A DNA stretch of 64,000 bases from Dysgonomonas sp. 511 (lineage in GTDB: Bacteria; Bacteroidota; Bacteroidia; Bacteroidales; Dysgonomonadaceae): NCBI RefSeq assembly GCF_010501105.1, contig NZ_QVMQ01000013.1:21917-85916 (forward strand). Reading direction: 5' to 3'. Below are positions 44,364 through 53,487 of this stretch, piece after piece (the first letter of the stretch is position 1; every line of letters begins with the position of its first letter). The notes beneath the pieces were generated by a model that was given only the letters and a program-made list of their open reading frames with translations, did no database searches and had not been told where the DNA came from. The translations under genes were made by a program, and so were the position numbers.

Positions 44364-44402
44364 AAAATGCAGGTTGCCTACATAAATAGGAACCTGCATT
44401 TT
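44364..44402. terminator. Bidirectional terminator between the lyase gene and the small acidic gene
   Basis: AAAATGCAGGTT and AACCTGCATTTT pair over 12 bp and an inner CCTA/TAGG stem extends them with one bulged base. It serves the plus-strand carbohydrate genes and possibly the minus-strand gene ending at 44424. The GAAATTTTAACAGGCTCTTA end-type repeat lies next to it (44407-44426). Confidence 0.85.
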
Positions 44403-44423
44403 CACCGAAATTTTAACAGGCTC

Positions 44424-44702
44424 TTATTCTTCCTCTGCAAAGTACCAGCGGGTACTGTCCTTTTCTCTCACTACAGCCTGTCCGGGCTGCATATCGGGCA
44501 ATTTGCGAAGGGCTGGTTCCAGTTCCAGTATTTCGTCTATCGAAACCAGATAGGCGTCTTCGTCTTCCGACACTTCATCTTCTCCGAAGAGTTGCCAGTC
44601 GCCGTCTTCGTCGTAAAGGACGAAGGTGATGGGCGAGTCGTTTGTCAGTACATAACTGGTAGTCATTACAGTCTTATTTTTAGGCTCTTCTTTTAGCTTC
44701 AT
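44424..44702 (-). CDS. Small acidic protein, DUF2185/immunity-like
   Basis: A 92-residue acidic protein with VLTNDSPITFVLYDEDGDW, QLFGEDEVSEDEDAYLVSID, EILELEPALRKLPDMQPGQA and TRWYFAEEE. The pattern (aromatic DGxW, ED-rich middle, L-x-LPxxxPG, WY end) is reminiscent of DUF2185/Imm33-like proteins, but this is a weak match. It follows the DPP III gene after 10 bases and is probably co-transcribed. Function unknown. Confidence 0.65.
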   Translation of the reverse strand: MKLKEEPKNKTVMTTSYVLTNDSPITFVLYDEDGDWQLFGEDEVSEDEDAYLVSIDEILELEPALRKLPDMQPGQAVVREKDSTRWYFAEEE

Positions 44703-44712
44703 TTACTCTTAT

Positions 44713-46782
44713 TTAGTTGTATGTAGGCAGATTGGAGAACTCTTTCGAATAACGCATCATTTGTTCTTTATATCCTTCGGTATAAGAGATCGTAACATCG
44801 GTTACTTTTCCATCTTTATCCATTATAGCTTCGAATACAGGGTTTACAAATCCTTTGTATGGTTTCATGTTCAGCGATTTGTAGCGTTCCAGTATTTCTT
44901 TGTGTAATACGGGGTCTACCTTCACTGCATAGTCCATAACAAGTTTCTTAGCTGTTTCGAAATCGCCTTCCGATTTTACGCGTTGTATTTCGGCGAGCAG
45001 GTCTCCAAACAATTTGCGGAGCTTGTCGTAGTCGTTGATTACAACAAATGTTTTGCCATCGCGAACTTTAAACTCTACTACATTCTCAGGTTTACCCTTT
45101 TCATACACCCATCTGGCTATCAGTTGGCGGTTGCGCATATGCGATTCTTCAATCTCTTTACCCGGCTCTATGCGGACAAGTTGGGTCATTAGCCCGTTCA
45201 TCATAAACTTATAGTATTCAGCTTTGTAAGCTTCAGCGTTGGGGATGATGCCTAATTCGAGCAACTTGGCATCGGCTACGAAGTATAAGCCGAACAGGTC
45301 GGCGCGGGTTTCTTCTATTGTCGAACTAAATTCGCCCAAAGCATTAGGGTCTACTTCCGGCAGCAATTTACCGGAACCATGCCCCAGGCATTCGTGCAGG
45401 TCGGTATGCAACACATCGGTTACAAATCCGTATTCTTTAATCAGGTTTATTTCAGTCTCAGACCACATAAACTCCTTGTTGAAGCCCGTATGTGCGCCGG
45501 CAGCATCGTAAGCCTCCATGATGTTTTCGATAGTCACCGATTTCGAACCGTGGTCTTTGCGTATCCAGTCGGCATTGGGCAGGTTTATCCCGATAGGTGT
45601 AGCCGGATAGCAGTCGCCGCCAAGTTGCGCCACAGTAATCACTTTGGCAGTTACACCTTTTACGCTCTCTTTCTTGAAACGGTTGTCGACAGGCGAATGG
45701 TTTTCGAACCATTGGGCGTTGCTGCTGATGATCTCGGTGCGCTTGGTCGCTTCTTCATTTTTGAAATTGACAATGGCTTCCCAACTGGCTTTGATTCCCA
45801 AAGCATCGCCATATACTTCGGTAAATCCGTTTACAAAGTCTATTTGTGAATTGAGGTCCTCTACCCATGCTATTGCATAATCGTCGAACTGTTTCAGGTC
45901 TCCCGATTTGTAATAAGCAATAAGCTTGGTGATGACTTTTTTCTGATTGTCGTTTTCAGCGACTTTTTCCGCTTTTTCGAGCCAGTAGATAATCTTCTCG
46001 ATAGCTTGCCCGTATAGCCCGCCTGCTTTCCATACTTTTTCTACCAGCTTTCCATCTTCTTTTACCAATCGGCTGTTGAGGCCGTAGGATATAGGAGTCT
46101 GGTCGGTGGTGTCCTTCATCGCGTTGTAGAAGTTTACTACTTCTTTTTGGGTAATGCCGTCTCCGTAATAGTTGTTGGCAGAGGTTGCAATAAGGTCTTG
46201 CCCTTGTGCCTGATTGACTTTTTTAGCCATAACACCGGGGTCGAACATCACAGGGATTATCATTTTGAGGAAATCGTCTACAGATTGCCCTTCTTTTGCA
46301 GGTACAACGTTTGTCGGCAAAGCTTTTACCTGCTCGGTGAAGAATGCCTGGGAGAATGCAGGCAGGAACTTCTCTTCGCCATAATGATGGTGTATGCCGT
46401 TAGAGAACCATACGCGTTTCAGGTAGACTTCAAACGCTTTGTAATCGTCCGAACTTTTGTCGTCTTTATAGTTCTCATAGATGGCTTCCAACGTATGGCG
46501 GATGGCTAAGTTGTATTTGTTATTCTGGTCGAATAGTATATCGCGGCCTTCCAGTGCAGCCATCGACAGGTAATATACCAGTTCTTTCTGCTCTAGGGAA
46601 AGATTGTTGAATCCCGGCACATAATAGCGCAATATCTGGAGGTCGGCAAACTCGTCCACCTCGTATTTAAAATCGGTAGGTACAAGGTCAGAGGCATTGC
46701 TTTCTGTACCTTTAGCATTTCCGTTGCAACCTGTAAGTATCAAAGATAATCCGGCCATAGCAATCAATACAATTTTTTTCAT
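44713..46782 (-). CDS. Dipeptidyl peptidase III (M49), lipoprotein
   Basis: A 689-residue zinc exopeptidase that removes dipeptides from oligopeptide N-termini. The lipoprotein signal ends LILTGCNGN. The zinc motif reads HECLGHGSGK rather than HELLGH; the HECLGH form is the one described for Bacteroides DPP III, so this is expected for the phylum. The second zinc segment is EETRADLFGLYF. Length is normal. The small acidic gene follows. A promoter box (TACCTTTG) lies upstream. Confidence 0.93.
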   Translation of the reverse strand: MKKIVLIAMAGLSLILTGCNGNAKGTESNASDLVPTDFKYEVDEFADLQILRYYVPGFNNLSLEQKELVYYLSMAALEGRDILFDQNNKYNLAIRHTLEAIYENYKDDKSSDDYKAFEVYLKRVWFSNGIHHHYGEEKFLPAFSQAFFTEQVKALPTNVVPAKEGQSVDDFLKMIIPVMFDPGVMAKKVNQAQGQDLIATSANNYYGDGITQKEVVNFYNAMKDTTDQTPISYGLNSRLVKEDGKLVEKVWKAGGLYGQAIEKIIYWLEKAEKVAENDNQKKVITKLIAYYKSGDLKQFDDYAIAWVEDLNSQIDFVNGFTEVYGDALGIKASWEAIVNFKNEEATKRTEIISSNAQWFENHSPVDNRFKKESVKGVTAKVITVAQLGGDCYPATPIGINLPNADWIRKDHGSKSVTIENIMEAYDAAGAHTGFNKEFMWSETEINLIKEYGFVTDVLHTDLHECLGHGSGKLLPEVDPNALGEFSSTIEETRADLFGLYFVADAKLLELGIIPNAEAYKAEYYKFMMNGLMTQLVRIEPGKEIEESHMRNRQLIARWVYEKGKPENVVEFKVRDGKTFVVINDYDKLRKLFGDLLAEIQRVKSEGDFETAKKLVMDYAVKVDPVLHKEILERYKSLNMKPYKGFVNPVFEAIMDKDGKVTDVTISYTEGYKEQMMRYSKEFSNLPTYN

Positions 46783-46824
46783 TTCTAAATCATTTATTTC
46801 TTGTGTCTTCCTTTAATAATGCTA

Positions 46825-46854
46825 CAAAGGTAACGCTTTTCGGCTAACGGCGAA
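46825..46854 (-). promoter_or_regulatory. Promoter of the DPP III gene
   Basis: On the minus strand TACCTTTG (46825-46832) matches TAnnTTTG and is preceded after 19 bases by TTC (46852-46854), a weak -33. It lies 42 bases upstream of the ATG. Confidence 0.55.
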
Positions 46855-46949
46855 CAGAGATCAGCCAACAATCTTTTCTCTCCTCGTGTCAAGTCGATTG
46901 CTATTGGGCTCTAGCTAAAAAGGCCCGGAAGTTCGACCTTTTTGCATAT

Positions 46950-46983
46950 AAAAAAAGAGGGTGGCCTCACCAGACACACCCTC
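46950..46983 (-). terminator. Terminator of nagB
   Basis: On the minus strand GAGGGTG pairs with CACCCTC around a 13-base loop and is followed by TTTTTT. It lies 57 bases after the nagB stop. Confidence 0.8.
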
Positions 46984-47039
46984 AAATGTTCGTTACCGAA
47001 GATTTACGGTTCTCCTTATTTCCGCTATATTGATTTGTT

Positions 47040-47837
47040 TCAAATAGCCAGATTGTCTTTCTCTATATCTTTGAAGTACTTATAAGTACCCACTTTCAGT
47101 TCGGCAGTTGCATCTTCGTCGCAAACGATAATTCCTTTCGGATGCAATTGCAAAGCCGTAATTGTCCACATTTGGTTTACAGCACCTTCTACAGCCTGAG
47201 CTAATGCGCGGGCTTTGTTGTGCCCGTTGACCATGATGAGCACTTCTTTGGCATCCAACACCGTACCTACACCTACTGTTACGGAAGTCTTTGGTACTTT
47301 GTTGATATCATTGTCGAAGAAACGGGAATTGGCAATAATCGTATCTTGAGTAAGCGTTTTTATACGTGTGCGCGACGATAGCGACGAACCCGGCTCGTTG
47401 AAAGCAATGTGCCCGTCAGGCCCTATGCCTCCCAGGAAAAGGTCTACCCCGCCTACAGCTTTCATTTTAGCTTCGTAAGCTGCGCATTCGGCGTCAAGGT
47501 CGGGAGCATTACCGTTCAATATATTCACATTCTCGGCATTGATATCTATATGGCTGAAAAAATTCTTCCACATAAAAGAATGATAACTTTCCGGATGGTC
47601 TTTCGGCAAGCCTACATATTCATCCATGTTGAATGTAATGATATTGGCAAAAGAAACATTCTTGTTTTGGTAATGTTTTATCAATGCCCTGTACATACCT
47701 AGAGGAGACGAACCTGTAGGCAGACCCAATACAAAAGGTTTTTCGGGTGTAGGTTTAGCAGCATTAATCTTTGCAACAACATAGTTGGCAGCCCATTGCG
47801 ACAACGAATCGTAATTTGGTTGGATAATTAATCTCAT
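47040..47837 (-). CDS. nagB: Glucosamine-6-phosphate deaminase
   Basis: Converts glucosamine-6-phosphate to fructose-6-phosphate plus ammonia. The 265-residue product has [18 protein letters not shown], the catalytic Asp in FNMDEYVGL and the catalytic DGH...E set in [20 protein letters not shown], so all four active-site residues (Asp, Asp, His, Glu) are intact. It lies downstream of the fused NagB-like/PIG-L gene and the ROK kinase on the same strand, with a hairpin between it and the fusion gene. Inference: it provides the real deaminase activity of the set. Confidence 0.96.
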   Translation of the reverse strand: MRLIIQPNYDSLSQWAANYVVAKINAAKPTPEKPFVLGLPTGSSPLGMYRALIKHYQNKNVSFANIITFNMDEYVGLPKDHPESYHSFMWKNFFSHIDINAENVNILNGNAPDLDAECAAYEAKMKAVGGVDLFLGGIGPDGHIAFNEPGSSLSSRTRIKTLTQDTIIANSRFFDNDINKVPKTSVTVGVGTVLDAKEVLIMVNGHNKARALAQAVEGAVNQMWTITALQLHPKGIIVCDEDATAELKVGTYKYFKDIEKDNLAI

Positions 47838-47882
47838 GATAATTCTTTATTGTGTTTTTTATTTTGAGCATATAAATGTAGT

Positions 47883-47909
47883 AAACCTTTCGGTAATTCC
47901 GAAAGGTTT
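47883..47909 (-). terminator. Hairpin between the fusion gene and nagB
   Basis: AAACCTTTCGG pairs with CCGAAAGGTTT around TAATT, right after the fusion gene stop. Only a short T-run follows on the minus strand, so partial termination is likely and nagB may be read through. Confidence 0.6.
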
Positions 47910-47931
47910 TACTCTCTATTTATTAATAAGA

Positions 47932-49911
47932 CTACAGTGGATGATATTCTACAAATGCCTCTATAGCCTCGTAAGCAGCAAGTCCCAGTTGCCTGTACAA
48001 CTCCGCTGTTGCACGGTTCCTGTCCTCAGAACGTTGCCAAAACAAACGCTCATCGTTGCCCAGGAATGGAGCACTTTCCATTTGCGACTGGTGCTTGAGA
48101 ATAGCATTCCGTTTCGAACGTAGTTCTTCGGGCGAAATAGGCACAGCCATCTCTATATGGTCTATTTCCCATTCAGCCCACGCTCCACGATACATCCAGA
48201 TGCGGCAGTTTTTTAGCCATTCTGCACCTTTCAGTTCATCGAGGGCGGCAAGCACGGCATCGAGACAAACCTTGTGTGTTCCATGCGGGTCGGCAAGGTC
48301 GCCGGCTACAAATATTTGGTGCGGCTTTACTTCTTCCAGATAATTCTTTACGATCTCTACATCGGTTTCCGAAATCGGGTTCTTTTTCACCTTGCCCGTT
48401 TCGTAGAACGGTAAGTCTAAGAACCTCACATTCCGGGTATCCATGCCTACATAGCGGCAAGCAGTAGTGGCTTCCTGCCTGCGGATATGCCCTTTGAGGA
48501 ATAAAATATCGGGAGTATCGAGATCGCCTTCTTTTTTGCCATGCAGCAAATATTGGAGGATGGTGGCATACTTGGCTTTCAGCGAAAGGTTGTCAGGGTC
48601 ATACTTCACCCTCACGTCTTCGAGCAACGAGACGTAGCGTATCACTTCTTCGTCGCCAACAGCGATATTACCCGAAGTCTGATAAGCAACATGTACATCG
48701 TGCTTCTGGTCTACAAGGCGTCTGAATGTTCCTCCCATAGAGATGACGTCATCGTCGGGATGAGGGCTGAAAATGACGACTTTCTTAGGGAAAGGTTTTG
48801 CCCGTTCCGGACGGTTGGTGTCGTCTGCGTTCGGTTTTCCTCCCGGCCAGCCTGTAACCGTATGTTGCAAGTCGTTGAATATTTTGATATTGACATTGTA
48901 TGCCGATCCATAAAGTGTAAGCAGTTCTTCAAGGCTGTTGTCTTGATAATCCTTATTGGTAAGCTTAAGGATAGGTTTGTTTACCCGGAAACATAACCAG
49001 ACTATTGCCCTGCGGATAAGTGTATTGTCCCAGTCGCAACTGGTAACCAGCCACGGGTGGCTTATGCGTGTCAGTTCGTAGGCGGCATTCAGGTCTATAT
49101 TGACTTGTGCATTAGGGTGAGCCTGCAAACTAGATGCAGGTATAGCGTCTGAGACAACGCCTTCTACTACATCTTTTATGCTTGTAGCTTTATCTTCGCC
49201 CCATGCTATCAGGCTGATTTGCTTCGCCTTCATAATGGTAGATATACCTATAGTGACAGCGCTCGGCGGAACCAGGTCGAGTGAGCCGAATGTATTGATG
49301 GCTTCTTTTTTCGACTGGATATCCAGCAATACCAGACGTGTTTGCGAAGTCATGCTCGATCCGGCAATATTTATTCCGATGTTTCCTGCACGCCCCAAGC
49401 CGAGAAGGAGGTAGTCTATGCCTCCTACGTTTTGGATTGTTTGCTCATATTCGCGGCAATAGTTCAGTATCTCCTCTTTGGGGATAGAGCCGTCGGGCGA
49501 ATATATATTTTCGGGTGCTATATCTACATGGTCGAGGAAATATTCTTTCAATAACTTTAAGTTGCTATTCGATTGGTTTACCAATGGGTAAAACTCATAA
49601 ATGTTGAATACCACTACATTATTGAAACTCAGTCCTTCTTTATGATAGCGGATAAGTTCTGTGTAAATAGTTTGAGGAGATTGTCCTCCGGGCAAACCCA
49701 AAACGAAGTTTTCTCCTTTTTTCTGCTTTGCTTTAATTTTTGCCACAATGTCTTTTGCAATTTGCAGCGAAGCTTCTACTGACGATTCGTAGATATTAGT
49801 CGGTACTTTTTCATAGCGGGTCAGAGCCGATTGCTCAAACTCATTCTCGGGACGGTAGTACCGTTGGGGTACCCTGTCCAGTACAATTTGTGAACTTAAG
49901 TCTAATCTCAT
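47932..49911 (-). CDS. Fusion of an inactive NagB-like domain and a PIG-L/LmbE deacetylase
   Basis: A 659-residue fusion. Residues about 25-310 align with NagB (FVLGLPGGQSPQTIYTELI versus the true nag[17 protein letters not shown]). The catalytic loops are altered: FNMDEY reads FNIYEF, and [10 protein letters not shown] reads GRAGNIGINI, so Asp, Asp, His and Glu are all gone. Residues about 375-600 are a PIG-L metal-dependent deacetylase with the intact zinc motif SPHPDDDVISMGG near 380-392 and the later HGTHKVC. Inference: the N-terminal domain is a sugar-phosphate-binding or regulatory module and the C-terminus deacetylates an N-acetyl-hexosamine. It is in an operon after the ROK kinase gene. 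Confidence 0.9.
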   Translation of the reverse strand: MRLDLSSQIVLDRVPQRYYRPENEFEQSALTRYEKVPTNIYESSVEASLQIAKDIVAKIKAKQKKGENFVLGLPGGQSPQTIYTELIRYHKEGLSFNNVVVFNIYEFYPLVNQSNSNLKLLKEYFLDHVDIAPENIYSPDGSIPKEEILNYCREYEQTIQNVGGIDYLLLGLGRAGNIGINIAGSSMTSQTRLVLLDIQSKKEAINTFGSLDLVPPSAVTIGISTIMKAKQISLIAWGEDKATSIKDVVEGVVSDAIPASSLQAHPNAQVNIDLNAAYELTRISHPWLVTSCDWDNTLIRRAIVWLCFRVNKPILKLTNKDYQDNSLEELLTLYGSAYNVNIKIFNDLQHTVTGWPGGKPNADDTNRPERAKPFPKKVVIFSPHPDDDVISMGGTFRRLVDQKHDVHVAYQTSGNIAVGDEEVIRYVSLLEDVRVKYDPDNLSLKAKYATILQYLLHGKKEGDLDTPDILFLKGHIRRQEATTACRYVGMDTRNVRFLDLPFYETGKVKKNPISETDVEIVKNYLEEVKPHQIFVAGDLADPHGTHKVCLDAVLAALDELKGAEWLKNCRIWMYRGAWAEWEIDHIEMAVPISPEELRSKRNAILKHQSQMESAPFLGNDERLFWQRSEDRNRATAELYRQLGLAAYEAIEAFVEYHPL

Positions 49912-49946
49912 TTCGATTAAGATTTTTATTTAAATGGTTATATTAT

Positions 49947-50771
49947 TTATACAACAAGTGCCGCCGCACCCAATAGCGTTACATCCTCGTTACGGGATAC
50001 CAGTATCTTTACATTTTCTACAGTCTCTTCGAATGGGAATTGCTGCACACTTGCAAGCATATTGCCGGCAAACAAATCGTACCCCTTGACCAAATCGCCA
50101 CCCATAATGATAGCCTGCGGATCGTAAGTGAAAAGTATCGTCTTTATCAGGTTGCCGATATGTTCCCCTGTTTTTTGCCATAGCTCTGTCATGGCTTCGT
50201 CTCCGTTTTTAGCCAACCGGTAGGCTTCGGCAGCATTTGTCCCGTATTTATAGAACAACTTTTGCCCGCAATAATGTTCAAAGTCGGAATCTAAATATGG
50301 CAAACTACCTATTTCTCCTGCTCCGGTGTTACTTCCTTTATATAGTTCGTTGTTGATAATAATGCCGATGCCGACACCAATGCTCAGTGTAAGGCAAACG
50401 ATATCCTTATACATAGTGCCTTCGCCGTAGTAGCGTTCGCCAAAGGCAAAGCAGTTTGAGTCATTGTTTACAAAGACTGGTATTCCAAATTCTTTCTCCA
50501 ATATGTCTTTCAGGGGGATGTTTTTCCACGAGGGTATGTTAATCGCATTCTGCACTATTCCGGTATCCGTTTTTACGATACCTGTTACTCCTACGCCTAT
50601 TCCGCGTATATTCGAATTTATTACTTTCCCGATTGTTTCAGTAAGACGTCTTATTATAGCATCTTTGGGCTGGTCGGCCATTGTTGGGGTGATAGACTTT
50701 CTGAATATTTGTCCCCCGTCAACAATCCCCAAGCGTATATCTGTGCCACTTATATCTATTCCTATCCTCAT
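49947..50771 (-). CDS. ROK-family sugar kinase, zinc-less variant
   Basis: A 274-residue ROK protein with N-terminal phosphate-binding GIDISGTDIRLGIVDGG, the catalytic NNDSNCFAFGE near 100-110, and the later GAGEIGSLPY. In most ROK kinases the last segment is GEIGH followed by a CxCGxxGC zinc motif. Here the His is Ser and no cysteine cluster follows (only YCGQKLF), so the structural zinc site is missing. The operon with the NagB-like/PIG-L fusion and nagB suggests an amino-sugar or N-acetylglucosamine kinase. Confidence 0.9.
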   Translation of the reverse strand: MRIGIDISGTDIRLGIVDGGQIFRKSITPTMADQPKDAIIRRLTETIGKVINSNIRGIGVGVTGIVKTDTGIVQNAINIPSWKNIPLKDILEKEFGIPVFVNNDSNCFAFGERYYGEGTMYKDIVCLTLSIGVGIGIIINNELYKGSNTGAGEIGSLPYLDSDFEHYCGQKLFYKYGTNAAEAYRLAKNGDEAMTELWQKTGEHIGNLIKTILFTYDPQAIIMGGDLVKGYDLFAGNMLASVQQFPFEETVENVKILVSRNEDVTLLGAAALVV

Positions 50772-50924
50772 AACTTTCTGCGAATTGAGGTTTTCTCTAA
50801 AAGAGATTCTATAATTAATACAATTACAGGCTATTGACCGCGTTACAACTTTGTGTATAGTCGTTAATTTTCAGCCCGGTTGTTTTTCATGTCATGTTAT
50901 TTACAAAGATAGGATTCATTCTGG

Positions 50925-50972
50925 GATAGGCTGCATTTCAAATGTTAATTAACATTTGAAATGCAGCCTATC
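50925..50972. repeat. Perfect 48-bp palindrome
   Basis: The 24 bases GATAGGCTGCATTTCAAATG-TTAA are followed immediately by their exact reverse complement, with no spacer and no mismatch. It lies 40 bases after the stop of the RNA methyltransferase gene (minus strand) and about 150 bases before the ROK kinase start. As RNA it would form a very long hairpin, but no T-tract follows on either strand. Confidence 0.9.
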
Positions 50973-51012
50973 TTAACATTTACAGTAAACCTTTCTCTTT
51001 AAGAGGACGGAT

Positions 51013-52431
51013 TCAATGTCTTTTCTCCAACAATACTACATTTTCCACATGGTGTGTATGCGGAAACATATCTACAGGTTGCACTTTTGTCACCTTATAT
51101 TTTTCGTCCATAAGTGCAAGGTCGCGAGCCTGTGTAGCAGGATTGCAGCTAACATATACCACCCGTTCGGGTTCGGCAAAAAGGATTGTATCTACCACAT
51201 CCTGGTGCATGCCGGCACGGGGAGGGTCGGTGATAATCACGTCGGGGCGTCCATGCTCGTTAATAAATTCCTGGGTAAGAATGTCTTTCATGTCGCCGGC
51301 ATAGTACAGTGTATTTTCGATGCCATTGTTTTGCGAATTGAATTTCGCGTCTTCTATAGCATCTTCTACATATTCGATACCCACCACCCGACGAGCCTTA
51401 CGGGCTACGAAATTGGCTATAGTTCCCGTACCGGTGTACAGGTCGTAGACAAGCTCATTGCCTGTCAGCCCGGCAAAGTCGCGTGCAACTTTATAGAGGT
51501 TATACGCCTGCTCGCTATTGGTCTGGTAGAAAGATTTCGGCCCTATCTTGAATTTGAGGCCTTCCATTTCTTCGTATATAAAGTCGTTGCCTTTCCATGT
51601 AACAACTACCTGGTCGGTGATTGTATCATTTGCTTTTTCGTTTACGATATACAGCAGCGAAGTTATTTCCGGGAATTCCCTGGCGATAGCGTCCAGCAAG
51701 TCTTCCCGTTGCTCCCTGTCATTTTCATAGAAAACGACAATCAGCATCAGTTCGCCGATGCTCGATGTGCGGACTATGATGTTGCGCATCAGTCCTCCCC
51801 GGTTGCGCAAGTCGAAGAATGTATAGCCTTTATCGAAACAATATTGGCGGATATAGTTGCGGATGCGGTTCGATACATCGTCCTGCAACCAACACTTATC
51901 TATATCGAGCACTTTATCGAACATACCGGGAATATGGAATCCCAGAGCATTCATATTCATGTTTTCGAAGCTTTCGCCCGAACTTATCTGCTCTTGTGTA
52001 AGCCATTTTTTATTCGAGAAGGTAAACTCCAGCTTATTTCGGTAAAACTCTGTTTTCTCCGAACCTAATATCGGCTGTATCTCAGGTAGTTCGATTTTGC
52101 CTATACGCACCAGGCTGTCAACTACCTGCTTTTGCTTATAACGAAGCTGTTCCTGGTAAGGCAATATCTGCCATTTGCAGCCTCCGCAAATGCCAAAGTG
52201 TTCGCAGAATGCTTCTGTCCGGTCTTTCGAGAATGAGACAAACCTGACCGGTTTCCCTTCTGCATATTTGTTTTTTTTGCGGCTAATCTGCAAATCGACT
52301 ACATCGCCGGGAATAACATAGGGTACAAATACGACCAGGTCGTCGACCCTTGCTATTGCTTTTCCTTCGGCGGCTATATCTGTTATCTCCACGTTTTCGA
52401 TAAGTGGCAGCGGCTTTTTCTTACGGCTCAT
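51013..52431 (-). CDS. rlmD: 23S rRNA (uracil-5-)-methyltransferase, RlmD/RumA type
   Basis: A 472-residue SAM-dependent enzyme that makes 5-methyluridine in rRNA. The N-terminus is a TRAM domain (about 10-65), followed by a 4Fe-4S cysteine cluster CEHFGICGGCKW (near 75-86). The methyltransferase domain has LVYDLYTGTGTIANFVA and the catalytic VYVSCNPATQARDL near 425-440, with the aspartate region DPPRAGMH. RlmD-like and RlmCD-like paralogs share these motifs, so the target base (1939 in E. coli numbering) is assumed. It stands alone. Confidence 0.92.
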   Translation of the reverse strand: MSRKKKPLPLIENVEITDIAAEGKAIARVDDLVVFVPYVIPGDVVDLQISRKKNKYAEGKPVRFVSFSKDRTEAFCEHFGICGGCKWQILPYQEQLRYKQKQVVDSLVRIGKIELPEIQPILGSEKTEFYRNKLEFTFSNKKWLTQEQISSGESFENMNMNALGFHIPGMFDKVLDIDKCWLQDDVSNRIRNYIRQYCFDKGYTFFDLRNRGGLMRNIIVRTSSIGELMLIVVFYENDREQREDLLDAIAREFPEITSLLYIVNEKANDTITDQVVVTWKGNDFIYEEMEGLKFKIGPKSFYQTNSEQAYNLYKVARDFAGLTGNELVYDLYTGTGTIANFVARKARRVVGIEYVEDAIEDAKFNSQNNGIENTLYYAGDMKDILTQEFINEHGRPDVIITDPPRAGMHQDVVDTILFAEPERVVYVSCNPATQARDLALMDEKYKVTKVQPVDMFPHTHHVENVVLLEKRH

Positions 52432-52736
52432 TTATATATAATTTGTTTTATTCTGAAATGTTTGGCAAAGATACACAAATCGTTATTACAAGCAACAGCC
52501 TTCTGCAAACTTATTATCTCCACGGAATATTCGCTAGCCTTTCGCTTATGTACATAAGTCGTATGCCATCATGCATTGCAAAATCCTACGGGGATATTGC
52601 ATTGGAAGATGTAGTGAAAATCTCGGCTAGTTATAAAGAAGATTTCTTACAATTCTTCAAATAGGAATCACAGGTAACGAACTTTCTGCAAAATGGATTT
52701 GTTAATATGATGACAAACCCCAAAAAGCAAGATAAA
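52432..52736. other. 305-base gap, possible small frame
   Basis: An open frame starts at ATG 52458 (MFGKDTQIVITSNSLLQTYY) and ends at 52664, predicting 68 residues with EDVVKISASYKEDFLQFFK at the end. There is no family match and no conserved neighbour, so it may be chance. No clear promoter, repeat or RNA element is seen. Confidence 0.25.
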
Positions 52737-53378
52737 ATGAAAGTTGCATTGATAGGAGCTACAGGTTTTGTAGGCTCGCATTTATTAGAAGAATTATTGA
52801 GGAGAGGGCACGAAGTTACAGCCCTGGCACGCTCTGTAGAAAAAATCCCTGTAAAAAACGGCAAGCCAAATACTGTGGCTGTTGATGTTGCGGACAGTAA
52901 AGCACTGTGTGAAGCCATAAAAGGTAGCGATGTAGTGCTTAGCGCATTCAATGCCGGATGGTCGAACCCCAATATTTACGAAGATTTCATGAAAGGCTCG
53001 CAAGCCATACAACAAGCTGTGAAAGATGCCGGAGTGAAACGCTACATTGTAATTGGAGGAGCAGGTAGCCTTTATATCGCCGGCCAACAGATAGTAGACG
53101 GGCCGCATTTTCCTGCCCAGTTTAAAGCGGGGGCAACTGCCGCAAGAGATTATCTGAATATATTGAAGAAAGAGGCTATACTCGACTGGACGTTCTTCTC
53201 CCCGGCGCTCGATATGTTTCCCGGCGAAAGAACCGGCAAATATCGTATAGGGACGGAAAGCCCCGTTTTTGATGATAAAGGTGAATCTACCTTGTCGGTA
53301 CAAGATACGGCAGTTGCAGTGATAGACGAGATGGAAAACCATAAGTTTTCGCAAAAACGGTTTACTGCGGGTTATTGA
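52737..53378 (+). CDS. NAD(P)-binding protein, NmrA/SDR-like
   Basis: A 213-residue atypical short-chain reductase/NmrA-type protein. The dinucleotide-binding motif is [19 protein letters not shown] at residues 3-21. A later GGAGSLYI and the [15 protein letters not shown] segment are characteristic of NmrA-like NAD(P)-binding proteins. The frame is open to an upstream ATG at 52707; I chose 52737 because the Rossmann fold starts there. Substrate unknown. A hairpin terminator follows. Confidence 0.88.
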   Translation: MKVALIGATGFVGSHLLEELLRRGHEVTALARSVEKIPVKNGKPNTVAVDVADSKALCEAIKGSDVVLSAFNAGWSNPNIYEDFMKGSQAIQQAVKDAGVKRYIVIGGAGSLYIAGQQIVDGPHFPAQFKAGATAARDYLNILKKEAILDWTFFSPALDMFPGERTGKYRIGTESPVFDDKGESTLSVQDTAVAVIDEMENHKFSQKRFTAGY

Positions 53379-53406
53379 AGTAATGAAAAAAACGCTATAA
53401 AATAGA

Positions 53407-53444
53407 AAAGACAATACAAGGGTTTAACCGGAAGTATTGTCTTT
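53407..53444. terminator. Bidirectional terminator after the NmrA-like gene
   Basis: AAAGACAATAC pairs with GTATTGTCTTT around 16 bases. It lies between the plus-strand NmrA-like gene and the minus-strand membrane protein gene, which converge on it. Confidence 0.75.
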
Positions 53445-53487
53445 ATTATTTTATAACAGGAAGAAAGTTATAAAAATTATTTATATG

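Noticed and set aside
44713..46782. HECLGH instead of HELLGH as an unusual zinc motif in DPP III
   Set aside because: This variant is known for Bacteroides DPP III and is therefore normal for the phylum.
46857..46940. Possible RNA element in the gap before the DPP III promoter
   Set aside because: Only imperfect short complementarities were found; no convincing secondary structure or conserved motif.
51016..52068. 350-codon plus-strand frame antisense to the RNA methyltransferase gene
   Set aside because: Fully overlaps a conserved enzyme gene; composition is typical of an antisense shadow and no motif is visible.
52404..52664. 86-codon frame before the NmrA-like gene
   Set aside because: Overlaps the start of the RNA methyltransferase gene and has no family resemblance; kept only as a note for the gap.
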